From: Streptomyces sp. NBC_01116
GTDB taxonomy: Bacteria > Actinomycetota > Actinomycetes > Streptomycetales > Streptomycetaceae
DNA length: 64,000 nucleotides
Assembly: GCF_041435495.1 (NCBI RefSeq)
Contig: NZ_CP108644.1
Location: forward strand, 2,914,001-2,978,000
Reading direction: 5' to 3'
The stretch's first letter is position 1. The number at the start of each line of letters is the position of its first letter. The notes under the pieces are model-generated. The model was not told the DNA's origin and did not search any database. It saw only the letters and a list, made by a program, of their open reading frames with translations. The position numbers and the translations under genes were made by a program. Positions 50,491 to 58,901 of this stretch are shown piece after piece.

Positions 50491-51390
50491 GTGTCACTCA
50501 ACCTCTTACTGCCCGAACCGGGCGTGACAGCGCTCCTGACCTCCTGGCCGGACAAGCCATGCGTGTACGAACGTGAGGCCGGCGAGCTCGACCGTGTGAT
50601 CAACGCGGAGACCATCGACCACTACCTGGACACCGGGTGCGTGCCCGCCGACGAGATCGCCGTCGTGAGTGACGGCACGGCGCTGCACCCCGACCGCCAC
50701 CGCACGGCGGGCCGGACCGACCCGGCGAAGCTGCGGAGTCTGTACGAGGACGGCCATACGATCCGGCTCGGCAACCTCCAGCGGGTCGTCCCCTTCCTGG
50801 CGGACGTCTCCCGCGGCATCCAGCAGGAGACCGGCTACAGCAACTACCTGCACGCCTTCGTCACCCCACCCGGCCGCCAGGGCCTGGTCCACCACTGGGA
50901 CCAGCAGATGGCCGTCATCGTGCAGATCGCGGGCGTCAAGCAGTGGCAGCTCTGGCGCCCGATGTTCCCTTCCCCGATGCGGGCGTACCAGGAATCATTC
51001 CGCGTCCGGGATGCAGGCTTCATCCCGCAGTGGGAGGCCGCGGGCCCCGATCTGGAGGTCGATCTCCGACCGGGTCAGGCACTGCTCCTGCCGAGAGGGT
51101 GGGTGCACCACCCTCATACGCTCGGCGCGGAGGCCCGCAGCATCCACCTGACGTTCGCGATCCGGGAGCGCACGCCGGTCTGGGTCGCGGAGAAGCTCGT
51201 CAGCGGTGTGATCGAGAAGGATGCTTTCCGGCGGGTCATCCTTCCCGGCGAGATCACGGGGCAGCGGTTGTCCGCGCATGTGCGGGACGTCCGTCAGGCG
51301 CTGGTCGAGCACCTGGCCGGTCTCGATGTGGACGACTTCGCTCAGTTCCTGGTCCGAGCCGCCGCATCGGAGAAGGAGTACACCACGTGA
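50491..51390 (+). CDS. JmjC/cupin-fold Fe(II)/2-oxoglutarate-dependent oxygenase
   Basis: 299 residues. GTG at 50491 has GAGGAAG 6 nt upstream. The double-stranded beta-helix carries the iron triad: H-x-D in VHHWDQQMAVIVQIAGVKQW (His135, Asp137) and the distal His in RGWVHHPHTLG. The 'HHWD...QIAGVKQWQLW' segment is typical of the MINA53/NO66/YcfD (ROX) cupin group, which hydroxylates His or Arg in proteins. A C-terminal helical domain (VWVAEKLVSGVIEKDAFRRVI, VRQALVEHLAGLDVDDFAQF) resembles the dimerisation/winged domain of that group. The 41-nt gap after the His-rich protein gene suggests one transcript. A strong terminator follows. Confidence 0.88.
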   Translation: MSLNLLLPEPGVTALLTSWPDKPCVYEREAGELDRVINAETIDHYLDTGCVPADEIAVVSDGTALHPDRHRTAGRTDPAKLRSLYEDGHTIRLGNLQRVVPFLADVSRGIQQETGYSNYLHAFVTPPGRQGLVHHWDQQMAVIVQIAGVKQWQLWRPMFPSPMRAYQESFRVRDAGFIPQWEAAGPDLEVDLRPGQALLLPRGWVHHPHTLGAEARSIHLTFAIRERTPVWVAEKLVSGVIEKDAFRRVILPGEITGQRLSAHVRDVRQALVEHLAGLDVDDFAQFLVRAAASEKEYTT

Positions 51391-51420
51391 TCCGCTGAGC
51401 GAGGAGCCGACCGAACCGGG

Positions 51421-51456
51421 CGGCGTGATCGGCAGCGTGGGCTGCCGATCACGCCG
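51421..51456. terminator. Bidirectional hairpin terminator between convergent genes
   Basis: CGGCGTGATCGGCAGC, loop GTGG, GCTGCCGATCACGCCG: a perfect 16-bp stem 30 nt after the oxygenase stop and 22 nt after the end of the minus-strand lipoprotein gene. Confidence 0.9.
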
Positions 51457-51478
51457 CTCCGGTGTCACTGCGGCGTCC

Positions 51479-52027
51479 TCAGAACCGGTCGACCTTCTCG
51501 CCGTCCGGGACCTGATAACAGGCGGAAACCACGTTGACGAGCAGGGTGGGCTCGTTGGTGTCCCCACCGCTGTTCTTCTCCCAGAATTCGACCTTGACGG
51601 CAAACTTCTTCTCGTCATGATCCGCCGTGAGCTCCAGCGACTTGGCCTTGGAGCTGTTCGGCCCATATCCGACGATCTTCCAGCCATGCTTCGGAAGATC
51701 TTCCTTAAGACGGGTCATGGCCTTCATGAGTTCAGCGTCGGAAGGGCCGGTCAGGCTCCAGGGATGGCGCATGAGGAAGAGCTTCCCCCGCTCTGCACCC
51801 TCGCACGTACTCACTCCAGGACCCGACTTGGACATCGTTCCCTTCACAGCGATGATGTCGAGAATCTGGCTGGAAATCTGCTTCGTTTCGGCGTCGACAT
51901 CGTCGATGCTTCGCGTTCCTACCGGTTTCGGGCCGTCAGAATCCGTTTTTTCATTCATGCTACATCCTGTGAGTACGGTAAGTATTGTGGCGCCCAGAAG
52001 GACTCTACCGAAGATACTATTCCTCAA
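51479..52027 (-). CDS. Lipoprotein downstream of the DUF1023 hydrolase
   Basis: 182 residues. TTG at 52027 has AAAGG 6 nt upstream and overlaps the hydrolase stop by 11 nt. A lipobox (LLGATILTVLTGC-SM) places it outside the membrane. The mature protein is small, Lys-rich and alpha/beta (MTRLKEDLPKHGWKIVGYGPNSS, EFWEKNSGG, LLVNVVSACYQVPDG). Codons are markedly A/T-richer than the chromosome. Coupled expression after a surface-type hydrolase suggests a partner, possibly an immunity protein; no family recognised. Confidence 0.8.
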   Translation of the reverse strand: MRNSIFGRVLLGATILTVLTGCSMNEKTDSDGPKPVGTRSIDDVDAETKQISSQILDIIAVKGTMSKSGPGVSTCEGAERGKLFLMRHPWSLTGPSDAELMKAMTRLKEDLPKHGWKIVGYGPNSSKAKSLELTADHDEKKFAVKVEFWEKNSGGDTNEPTLLVNVVSACYQVPDGEKVDRF

Positions 52028-53822
52028 TTTGCACCTTTCCGTACTGACCCGTTACGACCGCTGCCTGATTCCTCAGACTATCCGTGTCCCGAACCCAGTA
52101 TTCGCTATGCCCTTCCGAACCATCAGTGGACATCTGATTCGCTCCGAACAATTCATCGCTGGGGATGATGCCCACTCCACCGCCCATGTGCCATTGGCTG
52201 CCGCCGTGACCGAAACGTCCGAGGTCGGGCACTGGGTCGTCCTCGGCCTCCTCGTTCCATACATGCCCCTTGGGCACGTCCATCTGTGATGCCTCCCCTA
52301 CCTGCACACCTGGACTCCCTGCGAACACCACGTCATCCGCGTTCAGTTCGCCCTGACGAGCCGCAGAGCCGATCAGCGTCGTGCCGTATGAGTGCCCGAT
52401 GGCCGTGTGATGTCCTCCGGAGTCGGTACTGTTGGCCACATTGAGGCCGTCCATGAACTGGTTGAACGCGGGGGCCCCGTCATCGGCATAGTGCCGGAAC
52501 GGTGCGTCTTTGACCACACTCTGCGGAGCGTCGTACCCCAGCCAAGTGATGGTGGAGACCTCTTTCCCTCCGGACATCGCATCTGACTCTCGCCAGAGTT
52601 CAGTCATGCGTTCAACGTCACCCCCAATCGCGCCGAGATTCGACGTGGTGCCAGGAACGTAAACGGCCGTGTGAGCCGCAGTATCGGGATTACCGTTGGC
52701 AACGATCGCTCGACCGTCCTTCTCGGTATCAAATCCCAAGAGGTAGGCGGGTGGCAGCCCATTCACGCCAGTCGAGTCGAACCGTTCCTGAATGCTCTTC
52801 ATGCCGTCCTGATTTTTGGTGAGCTGCGCGAACCGCTCACCATACTTCTCGTTCCACTGGGTCCAACTGGCGTTCTGAATGACAGCCGGGTACGTGCCAT
52901 TGTTATTGGGTGAGTACCTCGCGGGCTCGGCAGGAATCTTGGCGAGTTCCAGCTCCACATGTGCCCTGGAGTGTGCAAGCACCATGCGGTTGGCCTCGTC
53001 ACGCGTCACGGCGGGCAGCCCGTCCAGTGCTCCGATCGAAGCAGCGTTCAGGGCGAGGTGCGCCGACTGCTCCTCCGCGCTGAGGCCCTTCCACCAGGCC
53101 GCGTTGTCCTTCGGGCTGCCGTCCTTCGGGGGCTCCGGGAGGGAGTCGATGTAGGCCTTGCCCGCCTCGCGGACGCCGCCGGTGTCCGACTGCGCGTCCG
53201 CCCAGTCGCGGTGGGAGACCGTCAAGTCGTCGTCGGCCTTCAGTGCGCGCAGCTTCGGCGCCCACTTCGTGTCCGCGTCCGTGGCCTCTTCCAGGGCGTC
53301 GGCGATGCGGTTCGCGTAGGCCATCGCCCTGCCGTAGTACGGGTTCGGGTGGATGTTCACCGCCTGGCGCTCCAGCGCGTCGGACGTCGCGCTGCCGCCC
53401 GCGCTCCCGGTCACCGTGCCGCCGTCCGCCGTCTTCTCGTCGCCGGGCTTCCTGCCCGCCGGATACGAGACGGAGCCGTTCGCGTTCACCGTGCAGCCGC
53501 CGGCCCGTGCGTCCTCCATGGCCGCTTCCAGCTTGCGCTTGGCCACCGCGATGTCGAAGGCGAAGCCGTTCAGCGCGGTGCTCACCAGGCCGCACTCGGT
53601 CTGCGTGTAGTGGAAGTTCTTCGAGAGGCTCTTCAGTTCCTCGACCGCCGCCTTCGCCGCTTCGCCCTCCAGCTGGTTGCGGAGTTCCACACTGATCCGG
53701 TTGTCGATCGCGTCCTTGGCCTCGGAGGCCATGTCACCGGTCGTCCGATAGCCGTCCGCGGCCTCTTCGTACTCCGACGGCTTGAAGGCTTTGAGTGTCG
53801 CAAGGTCCATGACCGGGCTCAC
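52017..53822 (-). CDS. DUF1023 alpha/beta hydrolase with helical N-terminal domain
   Basis: 601 residues. GTG at 53822 overlaps the upstream stop (GTGA). The N-terminal ~260 residues are helical, of the WXG100-like/LXG style (EYEEAADGYRTTGDMASEAKDAIDNR, KLEAAMEDARAGGCTV). The C-terminal ~340 residues are the DUF1023 hydrolase: VPGTTSNLGAIGGDVERM, nucleophile elbow AIGHSYGTT, DDVVFAGSPG and a late acid/His (EAEDDPVPDLGRFGHGG, SEGHSEYW). Codon usage changes near 53000: the N-terminal half is strongly G/C-ending, the hydrolase half is not. No signal peptide is seen; export by a type VII-like route is possible. Confidence 0.88.
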   Translation of the reverse strand: MSPVMDLATLKAFKPSEYEEAADGYRTTGDMASEAKDAIDNRISVELRNQLEGEAAKAAVEELKSLSKNFHYTQTECGLVSTALNGFAFDIAVAKRKLEAAMEDARAGGCTVNANGSVSYPAGRKPGDEKTADGGTVTGSAGGSATSDALERQAVNIHPNPYYGRAMAYANRIADALEEATDADTKWAPKLRALKADDDLTVSHRDWADAQSDTGGVREAGKAYIDSLPEPPKDGSPKDNAAWWKGLSAEEQSAHLALNAASIGALDGLPAVTRDEANRMVLAHSRAHVELELAKIPAEPARYSPNNNGTYPAVIQNASWTQWNEKYGERFAQLTKNQDGMKSIQERFDSTGVNGLPPAYLLGFDTEKDGRAIVANGNPDTAAHTAVYVPGTTSNLGAIGGDVERMTELWRESDAMSGGKEVSTITWLGYDAPQSVVKDAPFRHYADDGAPAFNQFMDGLNVANSTDSGGHHTAIGHSYGTTLIGSAARQGELNADDVVFAGSPGVQVGEASQMDVPKGHVWNEEAEDDPVPDLGRFGHGGSQWHMGGGVGIIPSDELFGANQMSTDGSEGHSEYWVRDTDSLRNQAAVVTGQYGKVQIEE

Positions 53823-54352
53823 TTCTCCTTCGCCTGGCCGCCGACGGGCTCGGTGTCACCGTATTTCACCTTGAGTTTCTCCAGCTCCGTCTTGGCCTCC
53901 TCGTCGGACTTCGACAGGTCGTGGCCCGCTGCCCGCAGAAGTCCGCCCAGCGCTTCACAGCGGCCGCTCACATCGCTCACATACTTCTTCCAGGAGGCGT
54001 AGAGCTCCTTCTGTGCCGCCGCGCTCTGCGATCCGGTGGTGTCCCCCAGCCCCGTCTGACCGTCGGCCAGCTTCGTCAGCGCCTTGCCGACGCCCTCCTT
54101 GAGGCCGGTGACTCCCTCACCGGCCTTCACCCACGTCTTCCTGTTCGACTTCAGATCCCCCGAAGTCGAACCGCCCGTGGTTCCGCCCTGCGCCGGGGCC
54201 TGGTTCAGCTGCATGTGCGCCGACCCATTCGCCGCGACGTCAGCTTTGATTTGTTCCCATTCGTCCCACGCCACCGTAGAAATTCTCCCCGTGTCCCCGA
54301 TATCCCCGTTCCCCGCGGTTCCGTTGCCGGACTCCGCAGGGTGAGCCGACAT
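53819..54352 (-). CDS. Helical small protein, WXG100-like partner of the DUF1023 hydrolase
   Basis: 177 residues, ATG at 54352. The N-terminus is Gly/Asn-rich. Helices are visible at VAWDEWEQIKADVAANGS, LKSNRKTWVKAGEGVTGLKEGVGKALTKLADG, KELYASWKKYVSDVSGRCEALGGLLRAAGHDLSKSDEEAKTELEKL. The W-x-x-Y pattern and coiled-coil helices resemble ESX/LXG-type export partners. The stop overlaps the hydrolase start. It is therefore likely a chaperone or co-secreted partner. The family is not certain. Confidence 0.8.
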   Translation of the reverse strand: MSAHPAESGNGTAGNGDIGDTGRISTVAWDEWEQIKADVAANGSAHMQLNQAPAQGGTTGGSTSGDLKSNRKTWVKAGEGVTGLKEGVGKALTKLADGQTGLGDTTGSQSAAAQKELYASWKKYVSDVSGRCEALGGLLRAAGHDLSKSDEEAKTELEKLKVKYGDTEPVGGQAKEK

Positions 54353-54493
54353 GATCTCCGGCTGCCTCGGGCCACATCAAATGCGGCCCTGACCTCCTGT
54401 TCCTCTGCTCCCCGTTCCAGATCGTCAGGTGAGACAGGAACCCTGTTCGCCCGGTCACTCGTCCTGTAAGCGAGACCAAGCGGATGGGAAGAC

Positions 54494-55480
54494 ATGGTGG
54501 AGCGGGCAGACCCTCGTGCGGCGTCGGCGGCGGGGCGGGAGGTTCCTGGCGGCGGAGGCGGTCGGCGGGGGCTCGTCCTCGCCGGGCTTGCCGTGCTGCT
54601 GGCCGGGGTGATGGCGTTCCACCGGGGGGTGCCCAACGCCGTCGGGCGGGTCGGGAGTCTGCTGGAGTCCTTTCTGCCGTGGGCCGGCGTGATCGTCGTC
54701 CTGTTGCTGGTGCTCGCTCTGGTGCGGCGGTCCGCCGTCGCCCTGGTGGCGGTGCTGCTCCCCGTGGGGGTCTGGGTGCATCTCTTCGGTGGGTTGCTCC
54801 TGCCCGGTACGGAGGGCGAGGGGCGCGAGCTCGTCGTCGTCCAGCACAACGTCAGTGATGAGAACCCTGATCCCGCGGGGACCGCCCGGGCGCTGATCGA
54901 GGCCGGGGCCGATCTCGTCGCGCTGGAGGAGCTGGTGGTCCCGCACCTGTCCGTGTACGAGAAGGCTCTCGCCGCGGACTATCCGCATCATGTCGTCCGG
55001 GGCACCGTCGGGCTCTGGTCCAAGTACCCGCTCAGCGGGGAGCGGGTCGTCGACATCAAGCCCCCGAGCATCGCGGATGGGTGGAGCCGTGGCGTGCGTG
55101 CCGTCGTCGCTTCGCCGTACGGGGACGTCGCCGCGTACGTCGCCCACCTGCCCTCCGTCAGGGTCGGGGCCGGTGGGCTCGCGTCCGACCGGAGAGACCG
55201 GAGTGCCGAGCTGCTCGGGCGCGCCATCGCCGCCGAGAGCGTCGATACGGTGGTGCTGCTCGGGGATCTCAACGGGACCGTGGAGGACCGGGGGCTGGAG
55301 CCCCTCACCTCACGCCTGAACGTGGCCGAGCGCGGCTTCGCCTTCAGTTTCCCCGCTTCCATTCCGCTGGCCCGGATCGATCAGGTCATGGCCCGCTCCG
55401 CCACCGTCGGCCACATCCGCACCCTGCCCGCCACCGGCAGCGACCATCTGCCCGTCGTCGCCCGCGTCGCCCTGGGATGA
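54494..55480 (+). CDS. Membrane-anchored endonuclease/exonuclease/phosphatase-family protein
   Basis: 328 residues, ATG at 54494. Three hydrophobic segments at the N-terminus (LVLAGLAVLLAGVMAF, LPWAGVIVVLLLVLALV, VALVAVLLPVGVWVHLFGG) precede an outward-facing EEP domain. Its motifs are VVVQHNVSDENPDP, the metal Glu in LVALEELV, VAAYVAHLPSVR, LLGDLNGTVED and the catalytic Asp-His in ATGSDHLPVVA. It is a metal-dependent phosphodiesterase or nuclease acting outside the membrane; the substrate is unknown. The last 171 nt overlap the convergent winged-helix gene. Confidence 0.9.
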   Translation: MVERADPRAASAAGREVPGGGGGRRGLVLAGLAVLLAGVMAFHRGVPNAVGRVGSLLESFLPWAGVIVVLLLVLALVRRSAVALVAVLLPVGVWVHLFGGLLLPGTEGEGRELVVVQHNVSDENPDPAGTARALIEAGADLVALEELVVPHLSVYEKALAADYPHHVVRGTVGLWSKYPLSGERVVDIKPPSIADGWSRGVRAVVASPYGDVAAYVAHLPSVRVGAGGLASDRRDRSAELLGRAIAAESVDTVVLLGDLNGTVEDRGLEPLTSRLNVAERGFAFSFPASIPLARIDQVMARSATVGHIRTLPATGSDHLPVVARVALG

Positions 55481-56653
55481 GCGCGCGGCTCGGAGCGCGT
55501 CCGCCTTCCGTACCGCCTCGACGCGTTGCCTCCAGGTCATGTTCTCGGGGAAGTCGTACGTGTCCGTGTCGACCATCCAGCTCGCGTACGCCTCCGCCCT
55601 GCGGCAGTCCGCGCACAGCGTCTCGTCGCCCAGCGGGCGGAAGACGTGTTCCTCCCCCGCGCCCGCGCAGGCGATCAGGTCCCTGACGGGCGGTGGGGGC
55701 GGCGGCGCCGGCAGCGGGGTCACCGGGCACTTCTGGATCAGGCGGTGGCGCAGGAATCCCACCGCCGAGCGCACCCCGTTCTCGGGCGGGTCGGCCAGGA
55801 GCGCCTGCCGCACGTCCCCTTCCGGCAGGCCGCCCTCCAGCCACTTCACCACCTCCACCGCCAGCCCGCGCGCCTCCCGCACCCCCAGCAACAAGTCACG
55901 GCGTGTGTGCCGCAGCGACAGCAGCAGCCGCTCCGCCTTCGCCAGTTGGGAGGCGGGGTGGGGTGCCGGGGCGGGGAGGGGTGGTGGGGCTCGGTGGGGC
56001 GGTGGGGGTGATCCGGCCGCATCGGGGGCGTGGTCCGGCGTCGGGTCCCGTAGTGCTTCCGGTTCCGGTTGCGGTCCCGGCTTCGGTTCCGGTTGCGGGT
56101 CCGGGTCCGGGTCCGGTTCCGCTAACTGCTGCTGCTCTCGCCGTTCCGCTTCGGAGGGTGGGTGGGGAGTGGTCTTATCACTGTGGTCTTCCTCCGGTTC
56201 AGAGCCACCGGCCGCCCGGGACCTCGGCCCGCCGACCGCCGGATACCGCACACCCGGCAGCGGCGTCGGCGTCGGCGGAGGGGCAGCAACCGTCACTCCC
56301 TGCGGACGCCCGCCATCCGGCGCCAGCGTCGCCCGTACGATCCTCGCCTCGGCACTCGTCAGCGGCGTGTTCGTGAACAGCTGGTCCGTCGCCCAGCGCC
56401 CGCCGTCGCTCTGGGTCCGCCACTCGTGGACGTAACCGTGCTCCACCAGTTGCTTCTTGGCCAGTTGGTACGGGCGGCCCTTCATCTCCAGCTTCCGTGC
56501 CAGTTCGCCGAGCGGGCGGTTCGTGGCGGAGTCGGGGAGACCCTGGACGTACAGGAGGAGGATCTTCGCATCGCTGTTCATCCGCCGGTCGCGTACGACC
56601 GTGTGCGGGGCTTTGGTCCAGCCCGAAGAGGGCGCGATAACATGACGCAGCAT
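55310..56653 (-). CDS. Winged-helix DNA-binding protein with long Pro-rich linker
   Basis: 447 residues, ATG at 56653. An N-terminal winged helix (MNSDAKILLLYVQGLPDSATNRPLGELARKLEMKGRPYQLAKKQLVEHGYVHEWR) is followed by a disordered Pro/Glu/Asp-rich middle (PDPDPDPQPEPKPGPQPEPE). A helical domain (AKAERLLLSLRHTRRDLLLGVREARGLAVEVVKWLEGG, LADPPENGVRSAVGFLRHRLIQ) and a Cys pair (CADCRRAE) follow. The layout resembles replication-initiator-like or plasmid-derived helix-turn-helix proteins common in Streptomyces. The C-terminal ~57 codons are antisense to the endonuclease active site; the true stop or overlap deserves checking. Confidence 0.82.
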   Translation of the reverse strand: MLRHVIAPSSGWTKAPHTVVRDRRMNSDAKILLLYVQGLPDSATNRPLGELARKLEMKGRPYQLAKKQLVEHGYVHEWRTQSDGGRWATDQLFTNTPLTSAEARIVRATLAPDGGRPQGVTVAAPPPTPTPLPGVRYPAVGGPRSRAAGGSEPEEDHSDKTTPHPPSEAERREQQQLAEPDPDPDPQPEPKPGPQPEPEALRDPTPDHAPDAAGSPPPPHRAPPPLPAPAPHPASQLAKAERLLLSLRHTRRDLLLGVREARGLAVEVVKWLEGGLPEGDVRQALLADPPENGVRSAVGFLRHRLIQKCPVTPLPAPPPPPPVRDLIACAGAGEEHVFRPLGDETLCADCRRAEAYASWMVDTDTYDFPENMTWRQRVEAVRKADALRAARSSQGDAGDDGQMVAAGGGQGADVADGGGAGHDLIDPGQRNGSGETEGEAALGHVQA

Positions 56654-56894
56654 TTCTAGTGGGCTCCTGCCACTGGGGGTGTTAGGCCCTCGGGCGGGTG
56701 TTCTAGCACCTCCGGGGGCCGCTCCATGCCCGCCTACGTGCGCGCACAGAGCGTGATGTCGTCGTCACGGTACCGCACGGTTTCGCCCCGTCCCGACGTC
56801 CGGGAAAAGTGCGCCCCCCGCTCACCACCCCTCTCGCAACCTGGCTACTGCCGCGCGCCGTTGAACCGCCCGCCGTTGAACCGGCCGGTCCCTG

Positions 56895-57536
56895 CTACAG
56901 GTCCGTGAGCCAGGCATGCCCCGGATGTACCCGCGCGAGCAGCTCCGCCAAGGTCGTGCGCTGGGCTCGGGTCAGATGCGGGACGGTCGCGTCGAAGTCC
57001 CTCCGGTCCTTCGGGCGGGCATGCTTGGCCTTGAACAGGAGCACCAGTTCGGGCGCCAGATACGGGATGCCGTCCCCGGTGCGGTGGACGATCTCGCTGT
57101 AGGGCAGCCGGATCCTCGCGTCGCGCCGGCAGATCCAGGTGTCGCCGTCGTGCGGTTCCCGGAACACGTCGAGCAGGTAGTTGCCGGTGGCCGGATCACG
57201 GAGCCATGTCTGGTGCACGGCGGCCAGCGTCTCCGGCCGGGCGTCCTCCCAGATCCGGCCGCTGCCCGCCGCGTCGAAGACGTAGCCGGGAAAGCGGCGG
57301 CGGACCTCGGGAAAGCCTGTCTCCGGAATCGCGATCTCGATGTCCCCGTGAACGCGTGTCTGCCCGCCCCGGAACAGGTCCAGCGCCCAGCCCGCTGCCA
57401 CACACCAGGGCACGCTGACCCCGGCCAGCCGCTGCGCGACCTCGACCGGAGTCCAACTGGACGACCACCTGGCGTCGAGGGCCTCGATCTCGTCGGGTGA
57501 CAGTTCCGTGCCGCCGCTCGGCAGTCGCTCACTCAT
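56895..57536 (-). CDS. Nucleotidyltransferase-fold protein (ANT(2'')-like)
   Basis: 213 residues, ATG at 57536. The nucleotidyltransferase core is VPWCVAAGWALDLFRGGQTRVHGDIEIAIPETG, in which G-W and D-x-E supply the metal-binding carboxylates. GNYLLDVFREPHDGDTWICRRD and a helical C-terminus (LVLLFKAKHARPKDRRDFDATVPHL) follow. It resembles small aminoglycoside adenylyltransferase-like proteins, but the substrate is unknown. It is followed at 57566 by hexamer repeats and an APH-type kinase gene on the same strand. Confidence 0.85.
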   Translation of the reverse strand: MSERLPSGGTELSPDEIEALDARWSSSWTPVEVAQRLAGVSVPWCVAAGWALDLFRGGQTRVHGDIEIAIPETGFPEVRRRFPGYVFDAAGSGRIWEDARPETLAAVHQTWLRDPATGNYLLDVFREPHDGDTWICRRDARIRLPYSEIVHRTGDGIPYLAPELVLLFKAKHARPKDRRDFDATVPHLTRAQRTTLAELLARVHPGHAWLTDL

Positions 57537-57565
57537 CGCAGGAAGCTATCAGCGGACGCGGACGT

Positions 57566-57607
57566 CTTTGCCTTTGCCTTCGCCCTTGCCTTTGCGTTTG
57601 CCTTTGG
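57566..57607. repeat. Hexamer tandem repeat (TTTGCC-type)
   Basis: About seven imperfect CTTTGC/CTTCGC units in the gap between the nucleotidyltransferase start and the phosphotransferase stop. A simple-sequence tract; I see no gene in it. Confidence 0.75.
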
Positions 57608-57630
57608 CCGTTGGACGGAAAATGGGCCGA

Positions 57631-58629
57631 CTAGCCTTGGCTGTCCGCCAGTGCGGCCACCGCGTCGACCAGGCCCTCCCACGCCTGCCGCGTGTCGGCC
57701 GTGTCCGGGTGCCGCGTGCCGAAGACGTCGAGCGCGGCCGCCATGTCGTCCAGGGACCAACGGAGTTCGTAGTACGCCAGCAGCGTCGGGTCCGGGCGGT
57801 GGCCGGTGAGTTCGGCGTAGCGGGTCAGGTCCTCCGGGGCGTCGGTGGCGAGCCAGAGGTCGCGCTCCGGCGGTGCGAGGGCGACGGTGTCCCAGTCGAC
57901 CAGGAGGGTGCGGCCTCCGGGGTCCAGGACGTTGCCGGGGTGGGGTTCGCCGTGGGTGACCACGGTGGCGGCGGTCGACGCGTCGGACGCGAGCTGTGCC
58001 GTACCGCTGTCGAAGCGCTCCAACGTCGAACGCAGAGCGGCGTAGTTGGTGGACAGCAAGGCTTGGCAGCGTTGCGCGTACGGGCCCGAATCCGCGCGGA
58101 AGCGCTGCGGGTCGGCCAGCGCCGCTTCGATCGCCGGACGGCCCGGCAGCGCCGGTTCATGGACCGGGGTCGTCGACGGAGGCTGTGTGGCGTGCAGTTG
58201 GGCCAGTCGCTCCACCAGCTTCCGGCGCGCCCCGGGGGCCAGCACCTGGCCGAAGTGGCCGGTGGGCGCGTCCACGTACGGGAAGACACTCACGGCGTAC
58301 CGGTCGGTCAGGCGGAGCAGCGTCTCGCCACCGCCGGTGCGCAAGGGTGCCACCAACGCCGCTGCTCCTAGAGCGGATTCGAGGGTCGCCGCCGTGTTCA
58401 TGGCACGGCTCAGGCCTGTCCAGGCCCCGGCCGCGTCCGGTCCGCAGTGCGGCTTGTGCGCGAGGTCGGCGACCGTGACGAAGGTCCGCCGGCCTTCCGC
58501 GTCGGCCGCGACCCAGTGGTGGTCGCCGAAGCCGACCGGAGCGTGGGTCAGCATCGCGGGCTCGATGCCCCACGCTCCGAGGGCGGAGGCGAGGACGGTT
58601 ACGTCGATGTCGGTCGGGCGGTCCTTCAT
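57631..58629 (-). CDS. APH-type phosphotransferase
   Basis: 332 residues, ATG at 58629. A kinase-like N-lobe (LTHAPVGFGDHHWVAADAEGRRTFVTVADLA) is followed by the Brenner catalytic motif VVTHGEPHPGNVL and the metal motif LLVDWDTVALAPPERDLWLAT. Such small APH enzymes phosphorylate aminoglycosides, spectinomycin, homoserine or other small alcohols. Resistance cannot be inferred without activity data. It and the preceding nucleotidyltransferase are both aminoglycoside-modifier-like folds, which is notable as a pair. Confidence 0.88.
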   Translation of the reverse strand: MKDRPTDIDVTVLASALGAWGIEPAMLTHAPVGFGDHHWVAADAEGRRTFVTVADLAHKPHCGPDAAGAWTGLSRAMNTAATLESALGAAALVAPLRTGGGETLLRLTDRYAVSVFPYVDAPTGHFGQVLAPGARRKLVERLAQLHATQPPSTTPVHEPALPGRPAIEAALADPQRFRADSGPYAQRCQALLSTNYAALRSTLERFDSGTAQLASDASTAATVVTHGEPHPGNVLDPGGRTLLVDWDTVALAPPERDLWLATDAPEDLTRYAELTGHRPDPTLLAYYELRWSLDDMAAALDVFGTRHPDTADTRQAWEGLVDAVAALADSQG

Positions 58630-58667
58630 ACGGGACACCGTAGTGGCCTCCCTCGGAGGGCCGCGCT

Positions 58668-58754
58668 GACTTCCTCCCCCTCCACTCACGGGCGGCGACC
58701 TCCTCCGCCTCCACTCGCGGGCGGTGACCCCTCTCCGCCCACTCCCGGGTGGTG
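58668..58754. repeat. Three ~29-bp imperfect tandem repeats
   Basis: Units of the form GAC-CTCCTCCGCCTCCACTC-GCGGGCGGT start at 58668, 58697 and 58726, upstream of the excalibur lipoprotein gene and the divergent phosphotransferase gene. They are GC-rich, with no coding support. Confidence 0.6.
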
Positions 58755-58901
58755 TCTCCTCCCCCTCCGGTCACCCCTACACGCTTTGTACACGCTCTCA
58801 TCACAATTCCGCTTCGCTTCCGACATGCCCCTGATGTAAGTCCGGGCGCACTGCGAACATCGGCTGCTCCACAGCACAGAGTTCGGCGTTGGGGGCAACA
58901 C

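Noticed and set aside
51479..54352. Complete type VII secretion locus
   Set aside because: Only a WXG-like helical protein and a hydrolase are present; no EccC, EccD or other secretion components occur in the window.
57566..57607. TTTGCC tract as a phase-variable switch
   Set aside because: It lies outside any supported coding frame and no promoter spacing effect can be shown.
57631..58629. APH-type protein as a proven aminoglycoside resistance gene
   Set aside because: The kinase fold is clear, but the substrate is not readable and such genes are common housekeeping-type paralogues.
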